A stretch of 64,000 nt of DNA from Fodinibius sp051746985. GTDB taxonomy: Bacteria; Bacteroidota; Rhodothermia; Balneolales; Balneolaceae. Numbering within the stretch: position 1 is the stretch's first letter; the number at the start of each line of letters is the position of its first letter. The stretch spans positions 57,927-121,926 of the forward strand of contig JBNJFP010000004.1 in NCBI GenBank assembly GCA_051746985.1, written 5' to 3'. Below, piece by piece: positions 8,701 to 17,209 of this stretch. The position numbers and the translations under genes are program-made. The notes below the pieces were generated by a model. That model was not told the DNA's origin. It was given only the letters and a program-made list of their open reading frames with translations, and made no database searches.

Positions 8701-11700
8701 AACCAATGAAATAAACGAGGATACTGAACCACCAACGTTGGATAACATGGTAATAAATAATAATCAAGAAATCCTCCTGACATTTTCCGAAGTCCTGGAT
8801 CAAAGCTCCGCTGAAAATACGGATAACTTCATTATTTCAGACAATTTAACTACTGATGCACAATTTTCAGAACCAGACAGCATCCTGTTAACCCTGGATG
8901 AATCACTCCAAAATGCCACCAACTACAATCTTTCGGTCGAAAATGTAGCCGATCTTTTTGATAATACAATTAGCCAAACTGATACCTCATTCACTTACTA
9001 CGAGGCATCTCCTGTTGATTCCGGGGATGTGGCCATCAACGAATTTATCTATGCCCCGCCCTCCGGCAATTCAGAATACATTGAACTCTATAATCATTCT
9101 GAGAAATCGCTGGATATACAAAATTGGACGCTAAGCGATAACAGAGAAGATTTTGAAGCTACTATCACAACTGGCCAATTCATCATTCCGCCGGATAGTT
9201 TTGTCGTTATCGCACCGGATAATACCATCGAGTCCGAATATTCCGATATTGCGCTGGTAACCATGGGGGATTTCCCTGCCCTAAACAACGGTGGCGATCA
9301 GATCATCATTCGGGATCAAAACGGGGTACTTTTGGATTCGCTGGCTTACACTTCCGGCTGGGGCGGTGATGAAGTGGCACTCGAAAGACGTACCGTGGAC
9401 GTCTCAGGAACTTATAAAACCAACTGGGGCATTGCTTCCAACGGGTTTGGGACACCAGGTTCCACTAACGAAATCGACACTGATCAAACTCCACCCGATT
9501 TAGCTGCAATAGATTTTCTAAGTGAAACCTCCATCGAAATTGAATTTAATGAACCAGTCCAGCAACAAACACTGGAAGATCAAAATAACTATCAACTTTC
9601 CGGCTCCATTGAGATCGATCAGGCTACAGCAAACGGAGAATATTCTGTGGCTCTTACCCTTACCTCTGCTTTGCAAAATGCGGTTGATTATCAGCTAACA
9701 ATTGACGGCATTCAGGATATCTATAGCAATTCATTATCCAACCGTGATACCACTTTTACATATTATGAAATTTCCATGGCTGATAGCGGAGATGTATTTC
9801 TTAGCGAATTTATGTCGGTCCCTCCTTCCGGATCTACTGAATACATAGAGCTTCGTAATACGACGACAAAATCTTTTAATCTTCAGAATTGGACCATCAA
9901 TGATAATACAGGCAACCGCCAACCTATTACCGGACAGCAGTTCGTTTTACCTCCTGACAGTGCCGTTGTGATTGCACCTGACCAAACTTTGATAACTGAT
10001 TTTCCTGATATCACCTTAGTTTCCATGGGCAGTTCATTTCCATCACTCAATAATAGTGGCGATGATATTGTAGTTAGAACTGGTGATGGTACCCTTATTG
10101 ACTCCCTCCAGTATCAAGATAATTGGGGAACTTACGAGGTAGCGTTGGAACGGCGATCATTTGATCTTTCAGCTATTTACCAAAGCAATTGGGGCGAAGC
10201 TACCAATGGATTTGGTACCCCTGGAACACAAAACGAAATCCATATCGACTCAGAACCTCCTTTACTCCAAAATGTGACTATCGGCAGTAGCCAAAAAATA
10301 CTACTTACGTTCTCAGAATATTTGGAAAAAAGCTCATCTGATAATCCAGCTAACTTTGTGATAACAGGTAATATTTCTGTTAGTGATGCCCACTTTGCAG
10401 CACCCGACAGTATCTTCTTGACGCTTAACCAAAATCTGCAAAACGCGAGTGATTATACGTTGTCAATCGAAAAAGTCGAGGATCTTTTTAATAATGCTAT
10501 AGTTCCCATCGATACTTCATTTACATTTTACGAAGTTTCTCCTGTAGATTCCGATGATGTGACCATAAATGAATTCATGTATGCTCCACCTTCGGGAGAT
10601 ACCGAATATATTGAGCTCTATAATCACTCTGACAAGTCGCTCGACATTCAAAATTGGACGCTAAGCGATAACAGAGAAGATTTTGAAGCTACTATCACAA
10701 CTGGGCAATTCATCATTCCGCCGGATAGTTTTGTCGTTATCGCACCGGATAATACCATCGAGTCCGAATATTCCGATATTGCGCTGGTAACCATGGGGGA
10801 TTTCCCTGCCCTAAACAACGGTGGCGATCAGATCATCATTCGGGATCAAAACGGGGTACTTTTGGATTCGCTGGCTTACACTTCCGGCTGGGGCGGTGAT
10901 GAAGTAGCGCTCGAACGACGAGCGGTAGATGTATCAGCAACAAGTAGCGATAACTGGGGGAATGCGCCCAACGGATATGGCACGCCTGGATCTACCAATG
11001 AAATTGAATCAGACCAAACACCACCTACCTTCGATAATATTACTGCCATTGATGCCACAACCTTAGAACTAACGTTCTCAGAAAACGTTACCTCAGAATC
11101 AGCCACAAACAGCGAAAACTACCAGATTTCTCCCACCATAGGTATACAGCTTATTTCTGCCAAAAATGAATTGGTAACGCTGTTTTTGGAACAGGAACTT
11201 ACTGATCGCGAAACCTACCAAGTTACTGCATCAAATATCTCTGATACCTTCGGAAATTCCCTTTCGGAGGAAAGTCAGAAACTGGAATATATACGAATCG
11301 ATGAAGCCCAACCCGGTGATATTGTTATTAATGAAATCCTCTATGACCCCGGTGATAGCGAAAAAGCTGATTTTATCGAGCTATACAACACCTCGAATAG
11401 GAATTTTGATGTAACAGAATGGGTAATGGGGGATTTTAGTGGAGAAACCACTATTGAAGATAATCTTCAGCTGAAGGCTGGTGAATATATGGTATTGACT
11501 GGCAACAGAAATTTTGCTGCAGATCTTAAAGCGGGTGCATTTGTAAATGGTTTTCCCGCCTTAAATAACAACACTCCGGATGCAATTTATATTCGAAATC
11601 AAAATGGAGCTACCATCGATTCTGTTCGGTACGCGCAGAGCTGGGGTTCCGATATTGATGGCACTTCTTTGGAACGAAAAGATCCACTGGCAGCCTCCAA

Positions 11701-12967
11701 TGACGCATCGAACTGGCAAAGTAATAATACCGAAAACGGTATTTCCGCAGGGGTCCAAAATATTACTTTTAAAGAGGATACTAATCCACCGGAAATTATA
11801 TTCTCTAAGATACTTCCAAATAATAATTATGAAGTACGCTTCAATGAATTTATTCACCTCACTGATGAAGTAGCCTTCTACTACGGAAACCAGCAGCTAA
11901 CTATTTCGGAGTTCGATTCCACCAATGCAAGTGTCATTTACCTGCAATCGCCATCCAACAAAAGTTCGGATAGTCTCAATACAACGCTACGGGCTGAAAA
12001 TATCAGTGATGTGAAAGGTAATTCTAATGCAACCTCCGAAGTATCCATTGCCCAACCTATGCAAAATGGAGATCTCGTCATCAACGAAATCATGTTCAAT
12101 CCCTTGGCAGATTCTGACGACAATCAACCCGATCAAACCGAGTATATCGAACTTCGGAACACCGAAGATCATGCCATCTCACTTGAAGGTCTATTTCTGC
12201 ATGACGAGCCAGATGAAAATGGCGACATCCGAGATATTCAACCAGTATCAACCACAACAAAATGGGTTCCACCTCAGGGACAGGTGTTAGTTCATGCCGA
12301 GGAAGCTGCTGATTTCGATGAGAGTCTGACTGCAAATTTCTTTGATTTGCAGTCCCCCAAAAAGCAATCTATTCTGCGCGCAGATCGGGCCAGCCTCAGC
12401 TTGGCATCGTCTGATGATGCCATCTACATAGCCGACAGCACGGGCGCAACTATCGACTCTGTTTTTTACGATCAGAGCTGGCATAATCCTAACATTATTG
12501 ACACCCGTGGCATAGCTCTCGAACGCATTACCCCCGATGGTCCCAGTAATGATGAATCCAATTGGGGCTCAAGTGTCAATAAAAAAGGAGGAACTCCAAA
12601 TAATGAAAACTCTATTTACCAGGAAAATGGAGAAATAAAAGAAGAAACAGGTATTAGTTTTACTCCTAACCCATTTTCTCCAGATGACGACGGACATGAA
12701 GATAACCTATTTATAAACTATACATTAGATTATCAGGATTATCTGATGAAAGTACGTATCTACGATCGGTATGGACGTCTCGTTCGAACCTTAGCCGATG
12801 GTGAACAGGCTGGATTCGAGGGACAGCTTATTTGGGATGGACGCAAAGATGATGACAGCCGCAACCGTATCGGCATTTACATTGTTGTTTTCGAAGCCTA
12901 CGATAGCACATCGGGAGGGGATAAAACATTCAAAAAAACCGTAGTCTTGGCTCGTAAGTTGAATTAA
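5789..12967 (+). CDS. giant secreted lamin-tail/Ig-repeat protein with gliding/FlgD-like C-terminus
   Basis: About 2,392 residues. The chosen ATG at 5789 gives a clean signal peptide (MGYKSKLILLFIG to SSAYAQ). An in-frame TTG at 5708 lies inside the terminator T run and is unlikely. Order: a lectin/concanavalin-like domain (EEDFSDGDY, about 200 residues), an Ig-like domain, then eight lamin-tail domains alternating with SbsA-like Ig domains. The lamin-tail domains start near 6746, 7496, 8261, 9023, 9788, 10553, 11315 and 12068, marked by INEF/LSEF, EYIEL, FPALNN, ALERR and GTPG. The C-terminus (about 12640-12964: PNPFSPDDDG, YDRYGRLV, WDGR) resembles FlgD-Ig/gliding-motility sorting domains, which suggests type IX-like surface export. 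Likely a cell-surface adhesin or structural protein; function is inferred from domains only. Confidence 0.85.
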   Translation: MGYKSKLILLFIGIFISIKSSAYAQTVIIEEDFSDGDYTNNPTWIDSESKHIVNSSNRLQLDAPSESAEAVISTASTAAYGEWETYIELGFNPSGSNLSRFYIVADNQDLKGNVDGYFVQIGDTEDEVSLYRQDGNTITKIIDGTDGLVDSNPVTVRIQVTRGIDGNWELFADPTGGTSYNSQGTATDNTYAQSEFIGLFSDYTSTRSDLFDYDDIKITKVNPPLDIQNVTVADNQTIDAAFNLDVDPASVQTSDFTITPNVGNPDNISTSGNIVQLTYNNPIPGGEYTLTVSDIDDNEGNTIDPNTDFGFQFFDSYTKGDIIINEFAYDYPTTINEEYIELRNTSEKYLNLADWQIADNNSSSGLGPDPIPIEPDSFLVISADTAELRDVFGDRAYHESSFPALNNTGNDAVHLIGSDGTTADSLTYNSDWGGTDVALERRSASAPSTYKENWGDSPNPDGGTPGTVNEVSEDNTPPKLTGLNILSTQTLQVVFNERLDQSGNYGITNSSISSVDQTAADTIELSLGSDLQNAQEYTLSIEDAKDIFGNTIAPTDTSFTYYEPSPVDSSDVAINEFMYDPPSGDTEYIELYNHSDKSLDIQDWTLSDNREDFEATITTEQFIIPPDSFVVIAPDNTIEMDYPDIALVTMSSFPALNNGGDQIIIRDQNGALLDSLEYTSNWGGDEVALERRTVDVSGTYQSNWGNSPNGFGTPGTDNEIEPDQIPPNLTILDIINSSSIEIRFDEPILRQSLENLANYRFSESIGIDQATANSDRSVSLDLASDLQNATDYQLTIDGIQDIYSNTLTNRDTTFTYYEISDADTGDVFLSEFMTVPPSGTTEYIELHNTTSKSFDLQGWTINDNMENLETITNQQVVLPPDSAIVIAPDRTLENDYPDIALIAMGSAFPSLNNSGDDIVIRTAGGTRIDSLQYHEDWGTDEVALERKSFELSAIYKSNWGDSPNGLGTPGTTNEINEDTEPPTLDNMVINNNQEILLTFSEVLDQSSAENTDNFIISDNLTTDAQFSEPDSILLTLDESLQNATNYNLSVENVADLFDNTISQTDTSFTYYEASPVDSGDVAINEFIYAPPSGNSEYIELYNHSEKSLDIQNWTLSDNREDFEATITTGQFIIPPDSFVVIAPDNTIESEYSDIALVTMGDFPALNNGGDQIIIRDQNGVLLDSLAYTSGWGGDEVALERRTVDVSGTYKTNWGIASNGFGTPGSTNEIDTDQTPPDLAAIDFLSETSIEIEFNEPVQQQTLEDQNNYQLSGSIEIDQATANGEYSVALTLTSALQNAVDYQLTIDGIQDIYSNSLSNRDTTFTYYEISMADSGDVFLSEFMSVPPSGSTEYIELRNTTTKSFNLQNWTINDNTGNRQPITGQQFVLPPDSAVVIAPDQTLITDFPDITLVSMGSSFPSLNNSGDDIVVRTGDGTLIDSLQYQDNWGTYEVALERRSFDLSAIYQSNWGEATNGFGTPGTQNEIHIDSEPPLLQNVTIGSSQKILLTFSEYLEKSSSDNPANFVITGNISVSDAHFAAPDSIFLTLNQNLQNASDYTLSIEKVEDLFNNAIVPIDTSFTFYEVSPVDSDDVTINEFMYAPPSGDTEYIELYNHSDKSLDIQNWTLSDNREDFEATITTGQFIIPPDSFVVIAPDNTIESEYSDIALVTMGDFPALNNGGDQIIIRDQNGVLLDSLAYTSGWGGDEVALERRAVDVSATSSDNWGNAPNGYGTPGSTNEIESDQTPPTFDNITAIDATTLELTFSENVTSESATNSENYQISPTIGIQLISAKNELVTLFLEQELTDRETYQVTASNISDTFGNSLSEESQKLEYIRIDEAQPGDIVINEILYDPGDSEKADFIELYNTSNRNFDVTEWVMGDFSGETTIEDNLQLKAGEYMVLTGNRNFAADLKAGAFVNGFPALNNNTPDAIYIRNQNGATIDSVRYAQSWGSDIDGTSLERKDPLAASNDASNWQSNNTENGISAGVQNITFKEDTNPPEIIFSKILPNNNYEVRFNEFIHLTDEVAFYYGNQQLTISEFDSTNASVIYLQSPSNKSSDSLNTTLRAENISDVKGNSNATSEVSIAQPMQNGDLVINEIMFNPLADSDDNQPDQTEYIELRNTEDHAISLEGLFLHDEPDENGDIRDIQPVSTTTKWVPPQGQVLVHAEEAADFDESLTANFFDLQSPKKQSILRADRASLSLASSDDAIYIADSTGATIDSVFYDQSWHNPNIIDTRGIALERITPDGPSNDESNWGSSVNKKGGTPNNENSIYQENGEIKEETGISFTPNPFSPDDDGHEDNLFINYTLDYQDYLMKVRIYDRYGRLVRTLADGEQAGFEGQLIWDGRKDDDSRNRIGIYIVVFEAYDSTSGGDKTFKKTVVLARKLN
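7496..11010 (+). repeat. internal tandem modules (about 765 bp each, alternating A and B types)
   Basis: Five lamin-tail/Ig modules start at 7496, 8261, 9023, 9788 and 10553, spaced 762-765 bp. Modules 1, 3 and 5 share an INEFMYxPPSG...YNHS signature (type A). Modules 2 and 4 share LSEFMxVPPSG...NTTxKSF (type B). The unit that was duplicated is therefore an A-B pair of about 1.53 kb. Positions 9119-9375 and 10649-10905 differ at one base (9175/10705) over 257 bases. Positions 7528-7594 and 10585-10651 are identical over 67 bases. Confidence 0.9.
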
Positions 12968-13088
12968 GAATACGAATTATAACTTGGGGTAAACTTTTTT
13001 CAAATTCGCAATTCCTATTTTTTAATTTTTAACAATTGATTACCTACCTTCTGATCCATGAATCTAATGTTCATTTCAAATTCTTAAC

Positions 13089-13916
13089 ATGAGCCATACT
13101 CATGCTCCCATTGGGATTTTTGATTCGGGTTATGGTGGTCTAACAGTCATGAAAGAGATCGTTAAGACCCTACCCGGTTACGACTATCTTTATCTTGGTG
13201 ATAACGCCCGTTCCCCCTACGGTAGCCGCTCTTTCGACACGATTTATCAATATACCCTTGAATGTGTCAAATACCTTTTCAAGCAGAACTGTCACTTGGT
13301 GATCTTAGCCTGTAATACGGCATCGGCCAAAGCCCTACGAAACATTCAACAAAAAGATCTCCCAGATATTGATCCAACTCGTAGAGTGCTCGGCGTTATA
13401 CGTCCCACGGCCGAGGTCATTGGCAACTATTCAAAGACGGGGCACGTAGGTGTTTTGGGAACCAGCGGCACGATAAGCTCAGAATCATACGTTATAGAAA
13501 TTGAGAATCTCTTTCCCAATTTAAAAATCTATCAAGAAGCTTGCCCAATGTGGGTACCACTTGTCGAAAACCAGGAATATGACAGCAAAGGTGCAGATTA
13601 TTTTGTCAAACAGCATGTCAACAATATTCTTTCGCAATCCCCAAAAATAGATACACTGCTTCTGGCCTGTACACACTATCCGCTGCTAATCGATAAAATC
13701 AAAAAGTTTGTAGGAGATGATATTACCATTTTGAGTCAGGGTGAGATTGTCGCCAAAAGTTTAGCTAATTACTTGGACCGACATCCCGAAATAGCAGAGC
13801 AATGCTCAAAAGGCGGATCTCGTAAATTCCTCACCACTGATTCTACAGATGACTTTGATGAACATGCCAGGTTCTTTTGGGGCAGTGAGATAGCTTCTAA
13901 GTTTATCCAATTGTAA
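13089..13916 (+). CDS. murI: glutamate racemase
   Basis: Converts L-glutamate to D-glutamate for peptidoglycan, in the cytoplasm and without cofactor. The two catalytic cysteines are Cys75 in ACNTAS and Cys194 in LACTHYP. The N-terminal FDSGYGG (Asp12) and LGDNARSPYG motifs are present. Length of 275 residues is usual. The stop is five bases before the ATG of the following flavoprotein gene, so the two are probably co-transcribed. The start was chosen at the ATG that places IGIFDSG at residue 8. The other D-amino-acid enzyme in the window is alr at 42.1 kb. Confidence 0.97.
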   Translation: MSHTHAPIGIFDSGYGGLTVMKEIVKTLPGYDYLYLGDNARSPYGSRSFDTIYQYTLECVKYLFKQNCHLVILACNTASAKALRNIQQKDLPDIDPTRRVLGVIRPTAEVIGNYSKTGHVGVLGTSGTISSESYVIEIENLFPNLKIYQEACPMWVPLVENQEYDSKGADYFVKQHVNNILSQSPKIDTLLLACTHYPLLIDKIKKFVGDDITILSQGEIVAKSLANYLDRHPEIAEQCSKGGSRKFLTTDSTDDFDEHARFFWGSEIASKFIQL

Positions 13917-13921
13917 CCATC

Positions 13922-15145
13922 ATGTCTGATTCAATAAAAATTGCTGTTATTGGAGGTGGTGCAGCCGGATTCTTCGCCGCCGTTAATTCCGCACGCCTCA
14001 ATCCTCAATTTGATGTTACAATCTTCGAAAAAAGTCGGGAGGTTCTTTCCAAGGTACGCATTTCGGGAGGGGGCCGCTGTAATGTTACTCATCATTGCTT
14101 CGATCCGGAAGTGATGTCAAAAGCCTACCCCCGCGGTGAAAAAGAGCTACGTTGGGCCTTCGAGCAGTTTCAGCCTGTTGATACAGTTGCCTGGTTTGAA
14201 GATCGTGGAATTAACCTTAAAACCGAACGTGACGGACGCATGTTTCCCGTTACAGACGATTCGGAAACGATTATTAATTGTCTTAAAGCAGAAGCCAGAA
14301 AGTACAACGTCAAGATCTTAAAACGGCATCGGGTTGAAGCTATCTTGCTAACGAAAGCTAAAGGCTTCAGCCTGCAAATTAAAAATCACGAAACGCAACT
14401 ATTTGATAAAGTGATTATTGCAACGGGTGGCTCAAATCGACGAAGTACCTATCAATGGATCGAAGAACTTGACCACTCTATAGTTGAACCGGTACCTTCG
14501 TTATTTACATTTAATTTTAAGAATAAAATCTTTCAAGATCTGACAGGAATATCTGTAGAACACGGTTCAGTTGGTATCGAAGGGACATCATATCAACATG
14601 ATGGACCAATCCTAATTACTCATTGGGGATTAAGTGGTCCCGCAGTACTTAAAACCTCGGCCTGGGCAGCGCGATATCTGTACGAACAGAACTATATATT
14701 TACTATTGGTGTAAATTGGCTGCATCCGAAAAATCCCCAAGAAGTACAGAAAACACTTAAGAATCTTCGTAAAAGCAACGCCCGAAAAACCGTCAAAAAA
14801 CAACATTTCTTATCAATCCCCAACCGACTTTGGCAACGCTTTCTTGAGCTCGCAAAGATTAATACCAACAGGCGCTGGGCTGAACTGTCAAACGAACAAA
14901 TTCACCAGCTAACGCAGGAAATAACCAATGGCCGTTATGATATAAAAGGCAAAACCACATTCAAAGAGGAATTCGTAACCAGTGGAGGTATCCCCTTGGA
15001 AGAAGTAAATATGGGTACCATGGAAAGTAAAAAAATCTCTAATCTTTATTTTGCAGGAGAGGTCTTAAATATAGATGGGATTACCGGAGGATATAACTTT
15101 CAATCGGCGTGGACGACAGGTTATATTGTTGCAAGAAATCTATGA
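13922..15145 (+). CDS. BaiN/RdsA-family (HI0933-like) FAD-dependent oxidoreductase
   Basis: Cytoplasmic flavoprotein of 407 residues. It has an N-terminal Rossmann FAD motif GGGAAGFFAA (about residues 11-20), a second family motif ISGGGRCNVTHH, and TSGGIPLEEVN with FAGEVLNIDGITGGYNFQ near the C-terminus. The last two are diagnostic of the HI0933/YhiN family. Members have been named BaiN or RdsA, but the physiological substrate of this one is unknown. It starts five bases after murI, which suggests translational coupling. It converges on the small secreted protein gene that ends at 15161. Confidence 0.9.
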   Translation: MSDSIKIAVIGGGAAGFFAAVNSARLNPQFDVTIFEKSREVLSKVRISGGGRCNVTHHCFDPEVMSKAYPRGEKELRWAFEQFQPVDTVAWFEDRGINLKTERDGRMFPVTDDSETIINCLKAEARKYNVKILKRHRVEAILLTKAKGFSLQIKNHETQLFDKVIIATGGSNRRSTYQWIEELDHSIVEPVPSLFTFNFKNKIFQDLTGISVEHGSVGIEGTSYQHDGPILITHWGLSGPAVLKTSAWAARYLYEQNYIFTIGVNWLHPKNPQEVQKTLKNLRKSNARKTVKKQHFLSIPNRLWQRFLELAKINTNRRWAELSNEQIHQLTQEITNGRYDIKGKTTFKEEFVTSGGIPLEEVNMGTMESKKISNLYFAGEVLNIDGITGGYNFQSAWTTGYIVARNL

Positions 15146-15160
15146 TCGATATTGTGCCAA

Positions 15161-15562
15161 TCAAAAATATTCAATAGAAGTCGTCAATTTCCCCCTATAG
15201 ACGCTGCTCATCATTTCTTCCTCAGTTGAACCATCAAATTGAATACCATCTGTATTTTCTTCATGATCATTACGATTGATATTCATTTTAAGCTTATTAC
15301 CATTCTTGTTCGTCAAAGTAATTTGAGGGGAATTGCTTATAAAAACCTCTCCTTCTTCAATGCCTTTAAACTTTAATGTCCCCAGATTAAATTTTTCATT
15401 TTCAGATAAGTAAATCATTTCAGGTTTTTCTGTATCAATCGTAGTGCCACTTACAATTGTTGCACTCACACGCATTGTTGCCTGAGCCGTTTCCTGTCCA
15501 TGGGCATTGTAAGAGAAGATCCCTACAAACAAGATGGTCAATATGTAAGCTTTTTTGATCAC
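15161..15562 (-). CDS. small secreted protein, possibly DUF4402-like
   Basis: A 133-residue protein with a signal peptide (MIKKAYILTILFVGIFSYNAHGQ). The mature part is short and beta-rich: it opens with an ATMRVSATIVSG strand and closes with VYRGKLTTSIEYF. This begin-and-end pattern resembles DUF4402 proteins, which have a fimbrial-subunit-like fold, but the match is weak and made by eye. No chaperone or usher gene is near. It stands alone, with a long AT-rich upstream region that should hold its promoter. Confidence 0.65.
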   Translation of the reverse strand: MIKKAYILTILFVGIFSYNAHGQETAQATMRVSATIVSGTTIDTEKPEMIYLSENEKFNLGTLKFKGIEEGEVFISNSPQITLTNKNGNKLKMNINRNDHEENTDGIQFDGSTEEEMMSSVYRGKLTTSIEYF

Positions 15563-15863
15563 TAATCTCTCAGTTGGTGATTGAATCAGTGATCAATATA
15601 TTAAAATATTTTAATATTAATAAATTCTAATATTAATTATGGTTTTATAATAATAAAAATCCCTCTCTAATACTCTAAAAGACACTTTTACATCTGTTAG
15701 AATTTTTCGGGTGTATTTTTTTGAACTGTGTACACCCAGTAAAAAAGTGTTATCGAACTTTTTTAACGAGAATTAATAAGTTTCTGGGCTAATAAATTAG
15801 GGGACAAGTTCAAAAATTAAATAGAAAGGAGAATTTAATCTGATGTCCAGAAAGGTATCACAT
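15563..15863. other. AT-rich intergenic stretch with inverted repeats
   Basis: No protein gene is supported here. Two inverted repeats lie close together: GGGTGTA (15709-15715) with TACACCC (15731-15737), and AAAAAAGT (15741-15748) with ACTTTTTT (15757-15764). They could be operator sites or RNA hairpins for the gene starting at 15562. A 13-codon frame at 15842-15883 behind an AGGAG has no other support. Confidence 0.4.
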
Positions 15864-15893
15864 AAAAAAGCCCTGAACTTATGATTCAGGGCT
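15864..15893 (-). terminator. intrinsic terminator of the pyruvate dehydrogenase operon
   Basis: Nine-base-pair stem AGCCCTGAA (15869-15877) with TTCAGGGCT (15885-15893) and a 7-base loop. Read on the minus strand it is followed by TTTTTTATG. It lies 34 bases after the E2 gene stop. Confidence 0.9.
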
Positions 15894-15926
15894 GCAAATT
15901 AAATAAGATTTTGTTATTGCTAACTA

Positions 15927-17180
15927 TCAGAGTACTAATCCCAGTGGATTTTCAAGCATGTTCTTCAGCGTGTTTAAAAATTTGGCTGCTACTACACCAT
16001 CCACAATACGATGATCACTTGAAAGGGTAACCTTCATTCGCTTGCCGGGCACCACTTCTCCATCTTCTACTACGGGTATCTCTCGAATTGCACCAACAGC
16101 AAGAATACATGCATTGGGCGGGTTGATAATCGCAGTAAATTCTTCGATACCGAACATACCCAAGTTGCTCACCGTAAATGTGCTGCCTTCCATCTCTTCG
16201 GGTTGCAAGTCACGATTCTGGGCTTTTTCAATCAAGGTTTTACTTTCAGTAGCAATCTGTTGCAATCCTTTTTGGTCGGTATTATCAATCACCGGCGTAA
16301 GCAATCCCTCATCAATACCTACAGCAACAGCTACGTTCACATTACCGTGCTCGACAATTTTATCGCCATGCCAAGAGCTGTTAACCTGCGGATGTTTTCG
16401 AAGGGCTGTGGCACAGGCTTTAACCACAATATCGTTAAAGCTAATCTTGCTTTCGCTAATCTCATTGAGTTGCTTACGCGCATCCCAAACCGCACTCATG
16501 TCAATATCGATGGTCTCATAGAAATGCGGGCTGCTAAACTTGCTTTCCGAAAGTCTGCGTGCAATAGTCTTGCGCATTTGTGATACGCGATGCTCTTTAT
16601 CCTCACGCGATACTGTTGCCGCTGGCGCAGCAGGAGCTTTAGAAGGCTCGTAGCCTTCAATATCCCGTTTGATAATTCGTCCATGTGGACCGCTACCTTC
16701 CACATTGGCAAGGTTGATGCCCTGCTCTTCGGCCATATTTCGTGCCAATGGTGAAGCTTTAATACGCCCATCATCGGATTTACCGTTTTCGTTCTCATCG
16801 AGATCTCCAAAAACCGGATCAAAATTTTCCTTTTCTTCCTCAGATGAATCATCAGATTTCTTAGCTTCCTTTTTTTCGGAAGTATCTTCAGATGATCCAT
16901 CCGCAGGTTTCGCTTCCTCAAGAATATTGCTGATATCTTCGTCTTCTTTACCAATCACGGCAATCAATCCACCGAGGGGTACGGAATCTCCTTCCTTAGC
17001 CAAAATTTTAAGGATCGTGCCAGCGTCAAAAACCTCAACTTCCATCGTTGCCTTGTCGGTTTCCACCTCGGCGATTACATCACCGGATTCCACGCTATCC
17101 CCTTCTTTAACATTCCACGTAGCGATAACGCCTTCTTCCATCGTATCGCTCAACTTGGGCATTTCAACCTTAACTGCCAT
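15927..17180 (-). CDS. pdhC: pyruvate dehydrogenase E2, dihydrolipoamide acetyltransferase
   Basis: Core of the pyruvate dehydrogenase complex; transfers the acetyl group to CoA. Domains in order: a single lipoyl domain with the lipoylated Lys43 in TDKATME; an acidic, charged linker (about residues 85-135); an E1/E3-binding domain at about 141-175 (KASPLARNMA, GRIIKRDI); an Ala/Pro linker; and the catalytic domain ending with SSDHRIVDG (His390, Asp394). At 417 residues it is the short one-lipoyl form. The E1 alpha and beta genes lie directly upstream with a 29-base gap to pdhB, which favours pyruvate over other 2-oxoacids. No E3 gene is in the window. Confidence 0.95.
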   Translation of the reverse strand: MAVKVEMPKLSDTMEEGVIATWNVKEGDSVESGDVIAEVETDKATMEVEVFDAGTILKILAKEGDSVPLGGLIAVIGKEDEDISNILEEAKPADGSSEDTSEKKEAKKSDDSSEEEKENFDPVFGDLDENENGKSDDGRIKASPLARNMAEEQGINLANVEGSGPHGRIIKRDIEGYEPSKAPAAPAATVSREDKEHRVSQMRKTIARRLSESKFSSPHFYETIDIDMSAVWDARKQLNEISESKISFNDIVVKACATALRKHPQVNSSWHGDKIVEHGNVNVAVAVGIDEGLLTPVIDNTDQKGLQQIATESKTLIEKAQNRDLQPEEMEGSTFTVSNLGMFGIEEFTAIINPPNACILAVGAIREIPVVEDGEVVPGKRMKVTLSSDHRIVDGVVAAKFLNTLKNMLENPLGLVL

Positions 17181-17209
17181 AGTAAATAACTTAGTTTATA
17201 AATTTATAA

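Noticed and set aside
15842..15883. A 13-codon frame with AGGAG upstream.
   Set aside because: It runs into the operon terminator. In this group ribosome-binding motifs are weak evidence, and there is no coding support.
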